From contig KV908520.1 in assembly GCA_002005505.1 (NCBI GenBank), positions 57,223 to 82,222 on the forward strand: a stretch of 25,000 nucleotides of DNA, written 5' to 3'. Source of the stretch: Botryococcus braunii (Eukaryota > Chlorophyta > Trebouxiophyceae). Positions 16,083 to 25,000 of the stretch are shown piece after piece (positions within the stretch are counted from its first letter, which is position 1; each line of letters starts with the position of its first letter). The translations under genes were made by a program, and so were the position numbers. The notes below the pieces were generated by a model. The model had not been told where the DNA came from. It saw only the letters and a list, made by a program, of their open reading frames with translations, and did not search any database.

Positions 16083-17363
16083 ATGATATCGTCAGCAATA
16101 AATTTGTTCCGTACTCCACAAAAGGCTTTGCCGCAGCCATCAGATGCCAATGCAACAAGGGGAGGGAAGCGCAATGCCCCGTTCTCCCCTGCTGGCTCGG
16201 ATGGTACGATTGATATTGAAGTAAATGAAAATAAACTTGCTGAGAAAGTCGCGATTCTAGAGGGCCGAGTCTCTTCGCTCTCTGACAGAGTTGAACACCA
16301 ACAAGACCGTATTTTACAACTGGAACAAACCGTGGAACATCAAAAAATCATCTCAAAGGCGACAAATATCATTGTCTATGGGATCGAGGAGCACTTGGGG
16401 GATGGGGATGTCCGGCAGTTATTTGGGGGGGACAGGGATCTCCCATCGCTGATCCCCAACATTGTGGACACCTACCGCCTCGGCCAACTCAAGGCCAATG
16501 CTGCAAGGCCGCGGCCAGTCTTGGTGAAGTTCAACTCGACAAGGGCACGAAATGCCGCTTTCAAGCATAGCAAGCGCCTTAGAAGGCGTTCCCTCTCTCT
16601 TGCAGAGGACCTCACCCCGAGCCAACAAGAAGCGCGCCGGCGCCTTCTGCCCAACTTCCAGGCCTTTAAAGCCCAAGGCTATCCAGTGCTGTGGCGTGGA
16701 GGAACCCTCTGCTTCCGCGGAGCAGACGGGAGAGTCAATCAGTGGGTCCCAGGAGGAGCTCCTCCTGGCCCACCTCCTGCCCGGGCTTCCCAAGAGCCCC
16801 GGGTAGCACCAACTCCTCCGACCAGCAGTCAACCTCATGGGCCGGCCCCACCCATGAGGGACTATTCCAACGAAATCCAGCCAGCACACCTGGATCCCAA
16901 GCCCAACGCCTGGAAGACAATTGTCAATGGCAGACCGCGCGCAGTGCTTGAGTCTCGGAGGGCCTCTGCAATGAGCAGAGGGAACGTCACACCTACGGCG
17001 ACACATAGCACCCGCCAAAACGCGCCCGGGGCTCGTACGGCAGCTGCCCCAGCCGGGGGGACCCTGGGCGCACGTCCCCGACAAGTGCCTGGGGGCCGGT
17101 CGGCTGCCGCCCACGCTGACCGAGCCCCTGGCGTCCAAGCCACGATGCCCTACACCGTAAGCGAAGTACAACGAGAGGATGCAGCCACAGCTGAAGGCAT
17201 GGATTGGATGCCACCCCAGCAGAGGACGACTCCCCGCCATGTCCCGGGGGCCACCGATGGCAAGCGTATCGCCATTCAACGCGAGCCAGAGCTTGAAGAG
17301 CTTATGACTCCTTCCACCCTAGAGGGAGGTGACCTGGGTCCCAACCCCTCAACCCCTCAATAG
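16083..17363 (+). CDS. LINE ORF1 protein (coiled coil plus L1-type RNA-binding region)
   Basis: 426 aa. Residues ~50-92 form a heptad-like coiled coil (EKVAILEGRVSSLSDRVEHQ). NIIVYGIEE at ~95 starts an RRM-like domain that continues through VDTYRLGQL and RPVLVKFNSTRARNAAF. DLTPSQQEARRRLLPNFQAF (~175-195) matches the C-terminal domain of L1 ORF1p. Residues from ~220 are a long Pro/Ala/Arg-rich, probably disordered tail. No CCHC knuckle is seen. By family, it would trimerise and coat the LINE RNA. It ends in TAG at 17361-17363 (context CAA TAG GAA), in the same frame as ORF2, eight codons before the first listed ORF2 codon. Confidence 0.85.
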   Translation: MISSAINLFRTPQKALPQPSDANATRGGKRNAPFSPAGSDGTIDIEVNENKLAEKVAILEGRVSSLSDRVEHQQDRILQLEQTVEHQKIISKATNIIVYGIEEHLGDGDVRQLFGGDRDLPSLIPNIVDTYRLGQLKANAARPRPVLVKFNSTRARNAAFKHSKRLRRRSLSLAEDLTPSQQEARRRLLPNFQAFKAQGYPVLWRGGTLCFRGADGRVNQWVPGGAPPGPPPARASQEPRVAPTPPTSSQPHGPAPPMRDYSNEIQPAHLDPKPNAWKTIVNGRPRAVLESRRASAMSRGNVTPTATHSTRQNAPGARTAAAPAGGTLGARPRQVPGGRSAAAHADRAPGVQATMPYTVSEVQREDAATAEGMDWMPPQQRTTPRHVPGATDGKRIAIQREPELEELMTPSTLEGGDLGPNPSTPQ

Positions 17364-17384
17364 GAAATATCTAGCCACCTGAGG

Positions 17385-18866
17385 TTGAGATGTATAGTTT
17401 GGAACATAAATGGCCTTAGCACTGAAAAACTGTTATCTCGAGGCCTCTTAGAGTACCTTCACACCTTTGACATTATCATGCTCAGTGAGACTAGAAGACA
17501 AATTATCGAAAGAGACCTCTGGGCCCCCTTCAAACTATTCTTTCACCCTGCATCACACTCAGGGAGGGCAGGGGAAGGCTTATTGCTTGGTATTCGATAT
17601 AGCAATGAATACCATATTCTCCCCTATTGCACCAAACAAGGATCGTTGTGGGCTAAGATTCAGTTCAAGGGTGGTGGACTACCTCTAATCATCGGAACAA
17701 CTTACATTCCCCCTTCTGGATCACCCCTTCTATCATCTTTGAGTTTGTCTAATATATTGAAAGAAATCCAGAAAACACTCGGTAAGGCAAAGGTAGAAGG
17801 GTACGCTTTCCTAGGGGGTGATCTTAATTCTAGAGTTGGTCCCCTTCCCCCCATGGCCCCTGGAGGGGACCCAAAGGTCAATCCCCATGGGCGGCAACTT
17901 CTTCGTGCTGTCCACAAATTAGGCGTTTACATTTGCACTGGCCGTGTCAGGGGAGATATCCCGGCCGGTGTGTCGTACCACGGTACGCGTAGATCAGCTG
18001 CAACACGACTTGACCATATCATTGTATCCCCAAATCTTATCCCACACCTAGAAGACAGTGGCATTGATTGTGAGAGGTCAGAGTCTGACCATTTCCCACT
18101 ATGTGCATCCTTGTCTATTCCTATTCATCCTAGACCGTGTCCCTCTTCTGATCAAGGGGGACACCCATTGTCACAAATTAGCTGGTGCCAATTTGCAAGG
18201 GATCAATATGTCCAAGCATTACAGAGTGATGAGTTAAACCTCATGAGCCAATGTGAAAAAGCGGTTGAAGATGGGGACATTAAGTCTAGCATTCATTGCC
18301 TATACGCACTCATAAAAGATGCTGCAAAGAAAGCAGGAATGCATGACCAATACAAAAGATATCCCCACAATGGACACCGGCGTCAACATCAACCCTTTTT
18401 TGACCAGGAATGCCGGGCCCTTAAACGGGAAGTCTGGAGGTATGGAATGTTAACCAAATGGCGGGGTGATGAGTTCCGGAGGTTAGAGCGTAAGTACCAT
18501 GCTATTGTGAGGAAAAAGAAAAGGGCATACCAGGCCCAAAAGCTAAAAACATTGGTACACCAAAAGCATTTCAACCCCCATAGGTTTTGGAAAACCCTTC
18601 GGCGTGAAAGAGATAGACTGCCTGAACCCCTTAGAGATGTGTCAGCTTGGGATTCTTATATAAATTCCCTTGCAAGTGGTCTTGGAACTGAAGAGCCCGC
18701 GCATGGTCTGCCTATTGGGGCATATCGTCCCCATCAAGTCCCAGAAGATCATGGTCACGACCAGCGCGACGAGCTGAATGCTCCCTTCACAGTCGAGGAA
18801 ATTGAACTGGGTCTCCGAGCACTTGCCAATGGGAAATCCCCGGGGAAAGATGGTTACCCTACATAG
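17385..18866 (+). pseudogene. LINE ORF2, APE endonuclease and start of RT, ended by in-frame TAG
   Basis: Opens at or just upstream of TTG 17385; there is no in-frame ATG before the endonuclease. The first in-frame ATG (17478) lies after motif WNINGL, so initiation from it would lose the first catalytic Asn. APE motifs follow in order: SETRR (~34), TYIPP, GGDLNSRVG (~145), LDHIIVSPNL, SESDHFPL with the catalytic His (~233). A basic linker follows, then the first RT block ANGKSPGKDGYP. TAG at 18864-18866 interrupts it; the frame continues directly in the next segment with the rest of the RT. The stop is probably a point mutation, making this copy defective. Confidence 0.85.
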
Positions 18867-20834
18867 TTGTTTAGGTATGCTCAGCCACTTACACACCCGG
18901 GGGATCCTTACTCACGAAACCTGTTAAGTCATGTCATTGCGGACATTTTTACTATGGCGCTTAGACAACGTACCATACCGGCGGAGTCAAATGTATGTTT
19001 GGTGACACCGGTATATAAGAAAGGGGACGCGTATTACAGAGGAAATTATCGTCCCATTGCCGTGGGCGAATCTCTTATGAGGTTGTATGCCAACGTGTTG
19101 AACTCGCGTCTGGTATCTTACTTGGAGAAGTACCGTTTGCGTGTTGATTGCCAAACAGGCTTCCGTCCTGAAATGTCCACCACCCATCAACTGTTTGTTA
19201 TACAACACCTCATAGATTGGGCAATGGGCATCACTCCACTGCATTTTGCATTCCTGGACCTCTCTAAAGCTTACGACAGGGTATCGCGTCTTAAGTTAGA
19301 GCATATTTTGGAGCACTTGGGAATCCAAGGGGATTTTCTTTATGCTACTCAAGCTGTAATAGACAGTACAGTTTTGGCGATCAAGATTGAGGGCAAACAT
19401 GGGGGGTTGTTTAAATCAAGTGCGGGTGTTCCTCAAGGGTGCCCCATTAGCCCTACACTATTTGGAATTATGTCGGATGGACTCCCCCGATATCTTGCAC
19501 ACCATTGTCCCACGGCTGGCCTTCAGCTACCTGATGGCACACGTTTAAATATAATACGTATCCAAGTGCTAGGTTTTGCGGACGATTTTGTTCTCGTCGC
19601 GCCTACAGTTGAGGACCTACAGGTGTTGGTGAATGCTACTCAAGAATGGTGTAAGAGTATGGACATGCGCCTAAATGGGGCCAAGACGCAATACCTTTCA
19701 GTAAATCCAGACCCTCGGACACCCTCTACCTCTCTAGAGGTTGCAGGGGTTAGAATTGGTCCGGTACAGGAGGTTAAATACCTTGGATTACAGATTCATG
19801 CCAAGAATGGCCTTCAAGCCGGCATTAAGAACCTCGAGCAGAGGTTCTGGATAGCATGGGAAGACCTTACTAGAGCTTATAGCAATCTCGGTTGCAACAT
19901 GTCAATGATGCTCATGACAGAACTGTACTTAGCTTGCCTACCACCCCTCATCTCCTATGGATGTGAAGTCTGGGCATTCAGATGCTTTCAAGGCAGACAA
20001 TTGTCTTCGGGAAAACCTAGTAGTATACCCCTATTGGATGCGCACAAGCGGGTCCTGGCTCAGATTTTGGGGGTGCGTCGGACAATCCCTGAGGAAATAA
20101 TCAATTGTGAATTAAACATATTTTCTTTGTGGTCAACTTGGATCTTACGTATGGCCAGGTTTTGGAACAATATAGCGGCCATGAGACCTGATTCATTACA
20201 CTACAAGGTCCTCATGCATGACATTAGGTTGGCAATAGTAGAAGGCCGAGAAACGTTTTCGGGTACCCTTATGCAACAACTTAAGAAACTAGGATACTAT
20301 ATAGCTGACCATGTGCGGTTTGATAGAGCCTTGCAGATTGACATTTCACAGGTAAAGGATCTGTTAGACCGTAAAAGTGACATGATATGGGATGACCTGG
20401 ACATCTCCCCTCGCACTTGTGCATCCCCAAGAGCCTTATTCTGCAGATACCAAAGGTGGTTCGCACGTCCGCCTCATGTGCCACGGCGTAAGAGTGCGCT
20501 CAAACTCCACCTTCCTAATTGTACATTGCGGACCTTTATGCGATTTAGATTAGGGTGTCATGACCTTCCTATTGATAAAGGTAGACAACAAGGCATCCCT
20601 CGAGACCAGAGGATTTGCACGAGGTGCTCCTTAGAGCTCGTTGGTGATGAACATCATCTGTTGTTCACCTGTCCGGCTGTACAACATGTACGGCAACAAT
20701 TTATGCATCTCTTTCAACAAAGGAGTCGATCTGTACAGACGTTTATGTGGCAAGAAGACCTTGAAGGGGTTGCCAAATTTGTGACTAGAGCATTGGAGAG
20801 CTACCTCACTCTCCCAGGTGCTGTGCGACCTTAG
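18867..20834 (+). pseudogene. LINE ORF2, reverse transcriptase and C-terminal Cys/His region
   Basis: 655 codons continuing in frame after the TAG. RT motifs: PVYKKGD, NYRPIAVGESLMRLYANVL, CQTGFRPEMSTTHQL, FLDLSKAYDRVSR (first catalytic Asp), GVPQGCPISPTLFG (~186) and the FADD box (~236). A thumb-like region follows. Near the C-terminus CTRC, then GDEHHLLFTCP (~583-605), is the Cys/His motif typical of L1-group ORF2 proteins. It has no start of its own and would normally be one protein with the preceding segment. It ends at TAG 20832-20834. Confidence 0.87.
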
Positions 20835-21115
20835 TTGGCTAAGATATGGGTCATTCATTGTACTGCCGTCCTCTTCAGCCCTAGTGGCTGGTCTTTGGAT
20901 GTAATCTTCCTTCCTTCCTTCCTACCGTAGCCGGGCTACGCCACCCTGCCAGCAATCCATCGGGACTTCCACTCACAATACGGAACAATGATTCAGATGC
21001 GCACGGCGAAGGTATGCCCGTTATCTGTGACCTAGCAATAACCCAAAAAACTGGATTGCCTTATGCACCAAGTTGGCCCCATGGGGCGGCAGTCCAGGCA
21101 GCTTCTGTGTGCTGA
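20835..21115 (+). other. LINE 3' UTR, TTCC tail and flank
   Basis: No gene supported. The (TTCC)n tract at 20906-20923 probably marks the LINE end. A GTAGCCGGGCTAC hairpin follows at about 20927-20939. The rest joins the spliced gene below. Confidence 0.45.
20906..20923. repeat. (TTCC)n simple repeat, probable LINE tail
   Basis: Four to five TTCC units after GGATGTAATC, about 70 bp after the ORF2 stop. LINE 3' ends often carry such short tandem tails. Confidence 0.6.
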
Positions 21116-21229
21116 TGGAGGGGGTTCCCCAGCGGTGCAGGTGGTCGAAAATACGTGTTGCTTGCTCAAAGGAGAACTGCTACTGTGCCTCTAATGAAGC
21201 GGACATTGGAATGTGTGGGTCCCCTTCAG
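21116..21229 (+). CDS. Host-type gene, first visible exon (divergent copy of the repeated exon)
   Basis: The 3' boundary is clear: CCCCTTCAG|GTAGGTG at 21229, the same donor as in the three exons downstream. In phase 0 the end reads ATVPLMKRTLECVGPLQ, which aligns with ATILPMKRTHGSVEPVQ of the next exon. The 5' boundary is uncertain: AG at 21119-21120, 21131-21132 or 21139-21140 are possible acceptors, and the phase-0 frame is closed by TGA at 21113-21115. I recognise no domain. The LINE lies directly upstream and may sit in an intron of this gene. Confidence 0.5.
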
Positions 21230-21917
21230 GTAGGTGTGGGACAGTTTTTATAATCACGTCTCGGTGATATAGCTAAGAGAACGCCTTCTCGACGCACGAT
21301 ATTTTCTGTCACATGCACATGATCATGGTCAAGGCTAGGTACAGTTAACATCGAGGGCATGCTTTTGTATTGCATTTATGTGTCTTGTGCGGCCTGAGAG
21401 GGGAGGTATGGCCTTCCACATTGTTGCGATTGCCCTTGCCGGCTTACATCAAGTCTAACTGCTAGTTCTCAGCTATTGTTAAGTCTTACATTCAGTTTTA
21501 TTCCTTGGATGGCTGGTGCAGCCTCTTGTTTTGTCCTTCAATGGTATTTTCACTAGTCCCTTGTCACTGGCATTTTCTATTTCATCCCCTTATTTGTTGT
21601 TGGAGGGGGGGCGAGGAGCCAAGTGGGGGGCAGTCTTACTAGTCATGCCATGTTTGGCGAGGAAAAAACTTGTTTGTTAAAAGTCATATATGTGCATGTT
21701 ACAACTTTCATGGCGACATGAAGTCATACGGTGAGCTTACTTGTAGCAAGTCACACCAATTCTGGTCTTCGGTAACAGACACTTCATTCGTGCTGGTGGT
21801 CCTTTTAGGTGTTGTTTTTAACCCTCGCCTGGGATCTGCGAGCGTCAAGAGCTTCTCAAGTTCTCCTTTTGCTACCTTGCATTACATCTTGATTGAAGCT
21901 TTTGTGTTCTGTGACAG

Positions 21918-22016
21918 GACATCTATGAAAGGGCCGAGAAGCGCAATAGGGTGGACGCTAAGGCTGCTACCATACTTCCCATGAAGCGCACCCACGGATC
22001 TGTAGAACCCGTTCAG
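21918..22016 (+). CDS. Repeated 99-nt exon, copy 1
   Basis: Acceptor TTCTGTGACAG|GAC and donor GTTCAG|GTAGGTG. Exactly 33 codons; only phase 0 is open, both other frames hit TGA. The product begins DIYERAEKRNRVDAKAA and ends GSVEPVQ. It is charged and probably helical at the start. Because the exon is symmetric (0-0), adding or skipping a copy keeps the frame. No family recognised. Confidence 0.75.
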
Positions 22017-22635
22017 GTAGGTGGACACTTTTTACATCATGTCTCCGTTCTATAGCTGTGGGAAAGCCTCCTTGGTGCACAATATTACCTGGCACTTGCA
22101 CATGAGCATTGTCAGGCTAGGCACTATTGCGACCGAGGCATGCTTCTGTACTGCATTTATGTGTCGTGTGTGGCCTGAGATGGTAGGTATGGTCTGTCAT
22201 ATTCTTGCGATCGTTGTTGGTTAACATCAATCCTTGGGTTGTTGTGACAGCCTTTTTCTTCGTCCTGGACTAGTATTCTCACTAGCCCCTTGTAACTGGC
22301 AGTTTGTAACCTAAGAGCTTTCTCCCAAGGAAGGGGGGAGGGGGGGATTGCCATGTCATGTTTGCAGGAGTAAACTCGTATGTTTATTAAAGTCAAGGAT
22401 GTGCACGTTACATCTTTCATCATGACATGAAGTCATAAGGTGAGTGTATTTGTAACAGAGGTGAGTGTATTTGATACTGAGCTTCGGTAACAGAGACTTT
22501 AGTAGACCGTGCTGGTGGTCCTTCTGCTCTTGTTCAGAAGCCCTCACCTGGGATTGCCGAGCTTTTACAGCTTCTCAAGTACTCTTTTGCTATCTTGCAT
22601 TACGTCTTCGTTAAAACTTTTGTGTTCTGTGACAG

Positions 22636-22734
22636 GACACCTATGAAAGGGCCGAGAAGCGCAGCAGGGTGGATGCTAAGGCTGCTACCATACTTCCCAT
22701 GAAGTGTACCCACGGATCTGTAGAACCCGTTCAG
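22636..22734 (+). CDS. Repeated 99-nt exon, copy 2
   Basis: Same splice sites as copy 1 and the same open phase. It differs by a few codons (I to T, N to S, R to C) and has no indel. It starts DTYERAEKRSRVDAKAA and ends GSVEPVQ. Confidence 0.75.
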
Positions 22735-23350
22735 GTAGGTGTAGGACACTTTTTACATCATGTCTCCGTTCTATAGCTGTGGGAAAGCCTCCTTGGTGCA
22801 CAATATTACCTGGCACTTGCACATGAGCATTGTCAGGCTAGGCACTGTTGCCACCGAGGGCATGCTTCTGTACTGCATTTATAAGTCATGTGTGGCCTGA
22901 GAGGGTAGGTATGGTCTGTCATATTCTTGCGATCGTCCTTGTTGGTTAACATCAATCTTTGGGTTGTTGTGGCAGCCTTTTTCTTCGTCCTGGAATAGTA
23001 TTCTCACTAACCTCTTGTAACTGGCAGTTTGTAATATATGAGCTTTCTCCCGAGGAAGGGGGGGGGGGGATTGCCATGTCATGTTTTGCAGGAGTAAACT
23101 CGTATGATTACTTAAGTCAAGGATGTGCACGTTACATCTTTCATCATGACATTAAGTCATAAGGTGATTGTATTTGTAACAGAGTCGCACCGATACTGAG
23201 CTTCGGTAACAGAGACTTTAGTCGTGCTGGTGGTCCTTCTGCTCTTGTTTAGAAGCCCTCACCTGGGATTGCCGAGCTTTTACAGCTTCTCAAGTACTCT
23301 TTTGCTGTCTTGCATTACGTCTTCATTAAAACTTTTATGTCCTGTGACAG

Positions 23351-23449
23351 GACGCCTATGAAAGGGCCGAGAAGCGCAGCAGGGTGGATGCTAAGGCTCC
23401 TACCATGCTCCCACTGAAGGACACCCAGGAATCTGTAGGGCCCGTTCAG
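23351..23449 (+). CDS. Repeated 99-nt exon, copy 3
   Basis: Acceptor CCTGTGACAG|GAC, donor GTTCAG|GTAGGTG, 33 codons, phase 0 only. More diverged from the first two (A to P, M to L, H to Q, G to E among others), with no indel or stop. It ends ESVGPVQ. Confidence 0.75.
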
Positions 23450-23679
23450 GTAGGTGTAGGAAGGACACTTTTTACATCATGTCTCCATGCTAGAGCTGTA
23501 GGAAAGCCTTCTCAGCGCACAATGTTATCTGGCACTTGCACATGAGCACGGTTCAGGCTAGGTAATGTTGACACCGAGGGCATGCTTCTGTACTGCATTT
23601 ATGTGTCATGTGCGGCATGTGAGGGGAGGCATGGCCTATCAAATTTGATGCGACTGTCCTTGTTGGGGCCCCATTTTGG

Positions 23680-23701
23680 TTTTTTTTTTTTTTTTTTTTT
23701 T
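23680..23701. repeat. T22 homopolymer in the last intron
   Basis: 22 uninterrupted T's, absent from the equivalent place in the other units. It may be the tail of a small minus-strand retroposed piece or simple slippage; no SINE body was recognised. Confidence 0.8.
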
Positions 23702-24152
23702 AATTTACGTCTTACTGACAAGTCTCTACCTAGTGCCAAGCCTTAGTCTACAGTCTTATTCCTTGGATTGTTGTGGCAGCCCCTACTTGGGTCCTTGAAT
23801 GGTGTTGTCTGTAGTCCCTTGCCTACAGCTACTTCTCCCGTAGCTGTTTAGAGTTGGGGGCGGAGGGGGGGGGGGAGAGGGGGAATATCTTGTTTCTCAA
23901 GGAATAAGCAGGTACTCCAACATTCATGTATGTGCGAGTTACAACTTGCACGGGACATAAAGCCATAGGTGTGTGTAGACGTGTCAATACACACCGCTAC
24001 TGATCCCCAGTAACAGATACTTGACTCTTGCTGATGCTCCTTTCTGGTACTCTTTAAGCCTTACCTGAGACTGCCGAGCTTTGAGAGTTTCTCAAGTCCT
24101 CCTTGGCTATTTCCCCTCATGTCTTAGTTGGACCATCATTGTTCTGTGACAG

Positions 24153-24287
24153 GAACCCGGCGCTGAGTTTGTTATTACACTTCCCAGCGCACTGTCTTCG
24201 ATTCGTGCCTTGAACGCCGATACACTGGATGATTGGGAGCAGATGCCTGCATGGGTGTTGACTCACTTCTTGACAGATCGACTCTAG
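24153..24287 (+). CDS. Terminal exon of the host-type gene
   Basis: Acceptor GTTCTGTGACAG|GAA, identical to that of the repeated exons. It reads on in phase 0 for 44 codons to TAG at 24285-24287, directly followed by TAA. The C-terminus contains PSALSSIRALNADTLDDWEQ and ends LTDRL. No family recognised. Matching phase and splice site with the upstream exons support one gene. Confidence 0.68.
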   Translation, partial: EPGAEFVITLPSALSSIRALNADTLDDWEQMPAWVLTHFLTDRL

Positions 24288-25000
24288 TAAGGACTAGTCG
24301 TCTCAAATCAGTAGAGGACTAGTTCTCAACTGAGTGCTTATCGGGAGCAAATCCAATGCAACTGCTGCGCCGGCGAAGAGGTGTGGCTCGATGAATCCCT
24401 TTGCAGAATAGCCAGGGAAGCTTTCGAGTGCTTGGCTGGTCCATGTCGCAGCCATTCAGAATCGTGAATGGTTCAGCTACCAGAATGCTTGCTTCAAGTG
24501 GAAAGGATGCGTCCCGATCAATGGGACGCCTCGAGCGGTGCGCCATCTGTATCTTCTCCTTTCACTCACTTCATTCCTCCCCTGTATCTTCCCCTCCCAC
24601 AATCGTCATTGCCATTTTTGGAGGCAGAGCCCATGGAGTCCTGGCCCAGTATCCATGTGTTTGAAGCTAAGTGAAGAAAAACAGAGGGCGAGGCCAGGCG
24701 GGAAGGAGGGGAGGGGAGGTTGGAGTTTTGGGAGGAGGGGGGATAGGGAAGGGGAGGGAGGGAGTGCAGGGAGTGTGCCTTGAATGCTCGCAGTAGTTTG
24801 GTACCGGCATCTGTTGTCCTGACTGGCATCGAAGCACAATCCTGGCGCTGAAGCACTTTTGGCACTAAATCACTTCTAAAGTTTTCAGGAAGGGCTATCT
24901 GGCCTTCAAGGACCAATATACTGTGTTGCCTCCATTGTCACTGTCACTCCCCTCCCCTGATTTCATTTGTTTGCGGGGGTAGACATTTGCACTGTGGGAT
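24288..25000. other. 3' flank without supported gene
   Basis: It likely holds the 3' UTR of the spliced gene and flank. ACTAGT occurs twice near 24292-24325. A purine-rich G tract runs at about 24672-24775. The short open frames here on both strands have low complexity or no recognisable content, so I annotate none. Confidence 0.5.

Larger units (their letters stand above)
16083..20923 (+). mobile_element. L1-type LINE (non-LTR retrotransposon)
   Basis: ORF1 (16083-17363), ORF2 endonuclease part (17385-18866) and RT part (18867-20834) on the plus strand, with a short 3' UTR ending in a (TTCC)n run at 20906-20923. Order of coiled-coil ORF1, APE endonuclease and RT is that of the L1 group. I see no poly(A) tail and could not identify target duplications, so the outer ends are approximate. 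Confidence 0.85.
21230..24152 (+). repeat. Tandem array of exon-plus-intron units
   Basis: Units measured exon start to exon start: 21918-22635 (718 bp), 22636-23350 (715 bp) and 23351-24152 (802 bp). The intron after 21229 is a further, more diverged copy. Shared landmarks are GTAGGTG donor, ACATTTTTT-like run, GGCACTTGCACATGAGCA, a G-run, GGTAACAGA and the acceptor CTGTGACAG. The last intron contains a T22 tract at 23680-23701. Confidence 0.88.

Noticed and set aside
16083..20834. Reassigned TAG codon (several in-frame TAGs in the LINE and in the Copia-B leader ORF)
   Set aside because: The 1674-codon Copia-B frame has no in-frame TAG, and the RT position is not a typical Gln site. Old element copies acquire nonsense mutations, so this is the simpler reading.
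24566..24916. 116-aa minus-strand ORF
   Set aside because: Low-complexity Ser/Pro/Leu content from the purine tract on the other strand, with no recognisable motif.

Overview
This is eukaryotic nuclear DNA, about 25 kb, built mostly from nested transposable elements, followed on the right by part of a spliced host-type gene. Evidence for a eukaryote: two Ty1/copia LTR elements, a third LTR element, a hAT-type DNA transposon, an L1-type LINE, a (TG)47 microsatellite and GT-AG exons. The primer binding sites of the two copia elements match the anticodon stem-loop of initiator tRNA-Met. The 17-nt match in Copia-B agrees best with the plant-type sequence as I recall it, so a green-lineage host (plant or streptophyte alga) is my weak guess. 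I cannot name a species.

Layout. (1) 1-13184, minus strand: three LTR elements inside one another. Element C (outermost, partial) has its 5' LTR at 12386-13184 and a gag-like ORF cut off at 11246/11247. Copia-A sits in that ORF: 5' LTR 10553-11246, gag and protease to 8486, integrase pieces at 1-1112, the rest off the left edge. Copia-B (1118-8480) is complete and sits inside the protease/pre-integrase part of Copia-A. It has LTRs of 692 and 698 bp and a perfect 5-bp target duplication, CTCAG. Its LTRs differ by about 4 substitutions and one 6-bp indel, so it is young, but it carries a homopolymer frameshift before RNase H and a probable 36-nt integrase deletion. (2) 13185-13641: a short unexplained ORF and a 26-bp tandem repeat. 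(3) 13642-15782: a 2141-bp hAT-type element with 8-bp target duplication GTTCCAAC, subterminal CCCGTA/TACGGG motifs, a zinc-finger-like transposase remnant and (TG)47. (4) about 15791-20923, plus strand: an L1-type LINE with ORF1 (coiled coil/RRM-like) and ORF2 (APE endonuclease, reverse transcriptase, C-terminal Cys/His motif). ORF1 and ORF2 lie in one frame separated by a TAG, and a second TAG interrupts the RT. (5) 21116-24287, plus strand: the 3' part of a spliced gene in which a ~715-718 bp exon-plus-intron unit is tandemly repeated; three 99-nt phase-0 exons precede a last exon ending at TAG 24285-24287. (6) 24288-25000: no supported gene.

Most unusual: all three LTR families, which otherwise look unrelated, share one design. 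Each contains a long near-identical direct duplication (143, 136 and 85 bp) split by a spacer that begins, in element sense, with a splice-donor-like CAG|GTA. In each the end of U5 can also pair with the primer binding site. Copia-B additionally carries a small ORF before gag whose N-terminus resembles the histone H3 tail.
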